From Corallococcus interemptor (GTDB lineage Bacteria > Myxococcota > Myxococcia > Myxococcales > Myxococcaceae): 64,000 bases of DNA. Numbering within the stretch: the first letter of the stretch is position 1; every line of letters begins with the position of its first letter. The stretch lies in assembly GCF_003668875.1 (NCBI RefSeq), contig NZ_RAWM01000004.1:1-64000 (forward strand), in the 5' to 3' direction. The notes under the pieces are model-generated. The model worked only from the letters and a program-made list of their open reading frames with translations, did no database searches and was not told where the DNA came from. Both the position numbers and the translations under genes were made by a program. Below, piece after piece: positions 61,416 through 64,000 of this stretch.

Positions 61416-63998
61416 GCGCCAGGCACCTGGAGGTCGGGACCGGCTTCGAGGACGACGTGGTAGTGGGTGCCGCCACTTCCCGCCGCGTTGACTCCCGCGA
61501 AGCGCGCTTCCTTCAATGCCTGTGGCTCCGTGACGACTCGAAGGTTGTCGGTCTCACCCGTTCCCCCCAAGGTCGCCGGAATCCGCTTCGCGGCCAGTGT
61601 GAGGAGCGCCTTGATCAGGCTCGCGGCTCCTGCCGCTGCTCCGGTGTGGCCAATGTTCGGTGTGATTGCGCCCAGGGGCAGCGGTCTGGCTCGCGCGGTC
61701 CCGAGTGTCCGTCCCAGCGCGGCCAGCTCCGCGCGATCGCTCGCGGGATGCCCGCTGCCGAAGCACTCCACGAAGGCGAGCGCGTCCGCTGACACGTCAC
61801 ACCGTGACCAGGCACGCCGGATGGCCAGGCTCATCGCGGGTTCGGAGACGAGCCCGTGGTCGTCAGGCGCGCCGAACGCACTCCCCACCGCGCGGATGAT
61901 CCCGAGCACGGGCTCACCCCGCTCCCGAGCATCCGACAACCGTCGCAGCACGCACACCGTGGCGCCTTCGCCGGGCAGATATCCATCGGAGGCCGCGTCG
62001 AACACGGTCGGTGCGTCCCGGTGGGACAGGAGTCCCTGCGCGCCTTCATCCACCAGCCGCGTGCCACCGAGGCGCATGTCCGCGGTGGCCCAGAAGACCG
62101 CGTCCGCTTCACGTGACGTCAACCGGCCGCAGGCGACCTCCAGGCCTCCCAGGGACGCCGCCGCGCCTCCGGCCTCGATGGCGCAGGTCGGTCCGGTCAG
62201 GTCGAACGCTCGGGCGATCCTCGCCGCCATGAAGCTGGGCGACAGGTTGAACAGGCTGCCGGCCCACAGCTCCGGCAGATCGTTCGACAGTCGCTTCATC
62301 GCCGCTCGCACGGTGCGGGCCACGCCCTTGAGGTCCTTGCCCGTCTCGCGCAGCACGCGCTGAAGGTGTTCTTCAATCTCCGGCAGACGTGCCGCCGCGA
62401 CCTGGCGCAGGCCGTACTCGCTGCAGTGCTCCGCGGAGACGACCACCGGGACGTTGCTTCCCCGTTCAATGGAGACCTTCGCCGCCGCGCTCCGCGCCAG
62501 GTCCACCAGCAGGTAGTGGAGCGGATCATGCCGGAGGATGTCGGCAGGACGTTCGTCGTACTGGCTGGCGCTTCCAGTGAATCGTGACGCATCCAGGTTC
62601 AGCGGCGCCCCGAGCCCGAACGGCAACCTCCGGAACGCCCGACGGCCGTGAAGCAGGTTCGTCCACAGCGTGGCGAGGTCGGGGGCATCCGCGAACGCGC
62701 CGGCCATCCCAACGATGGCGATGGGCTCGTCACTCCTCGCCGGACTCCTCCGCACCCCTCTCAGCAGCGCCTGGGCCCGCGCGGGTGAAGGCTGGTCCTC
62801 CACCACCGCGTGGTAGTTCTGGCCTCCGCTCGCGATGGCGCTGACGCCTCCGATGCGTGGCTGCTCGCCAGCCGGCCAGGACCGGGCCGTCTTCTCCACC
62901 TCGATGAGCCCTCCCGGTTCGAGCAGGCTCCTCGGCTTGTCCCCGTGCACCGGTCCCGGAATGCCACCGGACTCGAACAGCGCCAGCAGCGCGATCAGGT
63001 TCGCCAGGCCTGACGCCTCCTTCGCGTGCCCCAGGTTCCCCTTGATGGACATCACGGGCACCGGTGACCTGGGCTGTGCGTCCTCCCCGTGCGCCTTCAG
63101 TGCCCGGTCGAAGACCTTCGCCTCCACGGCGTCACCAGCCCGGGTGCCCGTTCCATGCGCGAGGATCACTCCCAACTCCCTGGGCTCCACGCCTGCCTGG
63201 TCGAGCGCCCGCCGTACCGCGAGCCCGTGACCGCGCGGGTTCGGAACCAGCATGTACGCTTCGGCCGCGCCGTCGTTCGCCCCACCGACGCCCCGGATCA
63301 CTCCGTGGATGGGCAGCCGCTCCTGGACGGCCCGCTCCAGGCTCGTGAGCACCAGCAGCACCACTCCGTCGGAGATGACCGTGCCGTTGCCCTTCTGGGC
63401 GAACGGGAAGCAGCCCTCGGAGGAGAGGAGGCGGGAGTTCGAATAGAGGACCTGGTTGACCGTGTCGACGTAGGACAGCGCGCCCGCGATGGCCCACGGC
63501 GCCCCCTTCGTGAGCTCCCGCGCGGCCAGTTCAATCGCGGCCAGACCGCCGGTGCAGTTCCCGTCCACGAGCAGGGCCTTCTCCGTCGTGCCCAGCGCCT
63601 CCGCGATGCTGCTCGCGAGCCGGTGCGTGGCGCGCTCCCTCGGGTCCTCCACGAACTCCGGCCCGAACGACTCCCGGAGTGACTGGCGCACCTTGCGGGT
63701 GAGGTCCGTCAGCTCCTGATGGGAGAACTCATTCGGGTGCGCCCCATGCACGAGGTACGGCTGGAGCTGCTCCGCCACCGCCAGCACCGCGGCGTCGTAG
63801 AGCCCATGGCCACCGCCTCGTGAGTGCGCGAGGAACACCGGGACGGGCTGCCCACTCAGCGCGCCAGGAGTCAGCCCGGCGGAAGCCAGGGCCTGGCGCG
63901 CCATCTCCGGCAGGTCACAAGCCCCGACGACACCTCCCAGCAGCGTGGAGGTCCGCGCCGCGCCCACCGCCGCCGTGGGGTCCAGATACAGGGCCCGG
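61412..63998 (-). CDS. Tandem ketosynthase protein: active KS plus inactive KS-like half (5' end beyond window)
   Basis: The frame is open through the window end, so the N-terminus is missing; at least 850 residues are visible. The first KS half has the nucleophile in VDGNCTGGLAAIE, HGTGTRAGDAVE and KGNLGHAKEASG, the complete C-H-H set. The second half has the same fold, but the Cys position reads EAGGAAAS and the first His motif reads CFGSGHPASD, with only NIGHTG conserved; this is a chain-length-factor-like inactive half. KS plus CLF in one chain resembles the KS-CLF pairs of aromatic PKS or PUFA synthases. Its stop overlaps the hotdog gene (ATGA). Confidence 0.85.
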   Translation of the reverse strand, partial: RALYLDPTAAVGAARTSTLLGGVVGACDLPEMARQALASAGLTPGALSGQPVPVFLAHSRGGGHGLYDAAVLAVAEQLQPYLVHGAHPNEFSHQELTDLTRKVRQSLRESFGPEFVEDPRERATHRLASSIAEALGTTEKALLVDGNCTGGLAAIELAARELTKGAPWAIAGALSYVDTVNQVLYSNSRLLSSEGCFPFAQKGNGTVISDGVVLLVLTSLERAVQERLPIHGVIRGVGGANDGAAEAYMLVPNPRGHGLAVRRALDQAGVEPRELGVILAHGTGTRAGDAVEAKVFDRALKAHGEDAQPRSPVPVMSIKGNLGHAKEASGLANLIALLALFESGGIPGPVHGDKPRSLLEPGGLIEVEKTARSWPAGEQPRIGGVSAIASGGQNYHAVVEDQPSPARAQALLRGVRRSPARSDEPIAIVGMAGAFADAPDLATLWTNLLHGRRAFRRLPFGLGAPLNLDASRFTGSASQYDERPADILRHDPLHYLLVDLARSAAAKVSIERGSNVPVVVSAEHCSEYGLRQVAAARLPEIEEHLQRVLRETGKDLKGVARTVRAAMKRLSNDLPELWAGSLFNLSPSFMAARIARAFDLTGPTCAIEAGGAAASLGGLEVACGRLTSREADAVFWATADMRLGGTRLVDEGAQGLLSHRDAPTVFDAASDGYLPGEGATVCVLRRLSDARERGEPVLGIIRAVGSAFGAPDDHGLVSEPAMSLAIRRAWSRCDVSADALAFVECFGSGHPASDRAELAALGRTLGTARARPLPLGAITPNIGHTGAAAGAASLIKALLTLAAKRIPATLGGTGETDNLRVVTEPQALKEARFAGVNAAGSGGTHYHVVLEAGPDLQVPGA

Positions 63999-64000
63999 GG

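Overview
The window is GC-rich DNA (about 70% by eye, with strong G/C at third codon positions) that reads as a myxobacterial chromosome, most like Myxococcus or Corallococcus. The main reasons are Hanks-type kinase and FHA/GAF histidine kinase signalling next to a RiPP locus, many lipoproteins with HEAT-like or TPR-like repeats, a giant TPR protein, and ketosynthase, thioesterase and phosphopantetheinyl transferase genes. Family names and the genus are recognition from the translated sequence; no search was run.

Layout. 1-7.0 kb: one end of a TOMM (thiazole/oxazole-modified microcin) locus. It holds a SagB-type dehydrogenase cut by the window edge and, on the opposite strand, an overlapping operon of FHA-GAF-histidine kinase, Ser/Thr kinase-cyclase-ATPase fusion and a Cys-rich-tailed TOMM precursor. 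7.0-9.8 kb: cysD-cysN-cysC, making APS and PAPS. 10.0-12.9 kb: type II thioesterase, Sfp-type phosphopantetheinyl transferase and an App1-type phosphatase. 13.0-17.3 kb: a four-gene envelope operon (processive glycosyltransferase, membrane-anchored coiled-coil protein, exported helical protein, ConA-like protein), probably for making and exporting a polysaccharide. 17.4-22.1 kb: a ureide operon (flavin monooxygenase, allantoinase, allantoicase, OHCU decarboxylase, HIU hydrolase) with no classical uricase. 22.1-26.8 kb: an MBL-Rieske protein, a lectin-like lipoprotein, a TerC-type transporter and a YacL-like protein. 27-31.7 kb: tRNA-Val(CAC), a coiled-coil protein, an SCP2 protein, a short Hsp70 and a UvrD-like helicase. 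31.8-39.5 kb: repeat lipoprotein, NlpC/P60-like lipoprotein, glycosyltransferase, zinc-ribbon/TPR protein, ComEA-like protein and aspartate kinase.

41.2-46.2 kb is the anomalous part. It is an AT-richer island directly behind hutH, carrying a zinc-finger RES-domain protein, a broken IS630-like transposase and a DinG/XPD-like helicase fused to a PD-(D/E)xK nuclease. It ends in a second, degraded copy of the hutH 3' end. It looks like a defence island exchanged at hutH. Two serine hydrolases of intermediate composition follow.

48.9-64 kb returns to host-like DNA: a roughly 1690-residue TPR protein, a CinA/MoaB-like protein, an acyl-CoA dehydrogenase, an operon of two aldo/keto reductases plus an XRE regulator, and an opposing translationally coupled operon. 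That operon runs from a double ketosynthase protein, truncated at the window end, through a hotdog protein and an aldo/keto reductase to a quinone oxidoreductase, suggesting a small polyketide or fatty-acid-like pathway.

No rRNA, CRISPR array or intact insertion sequence was seen.
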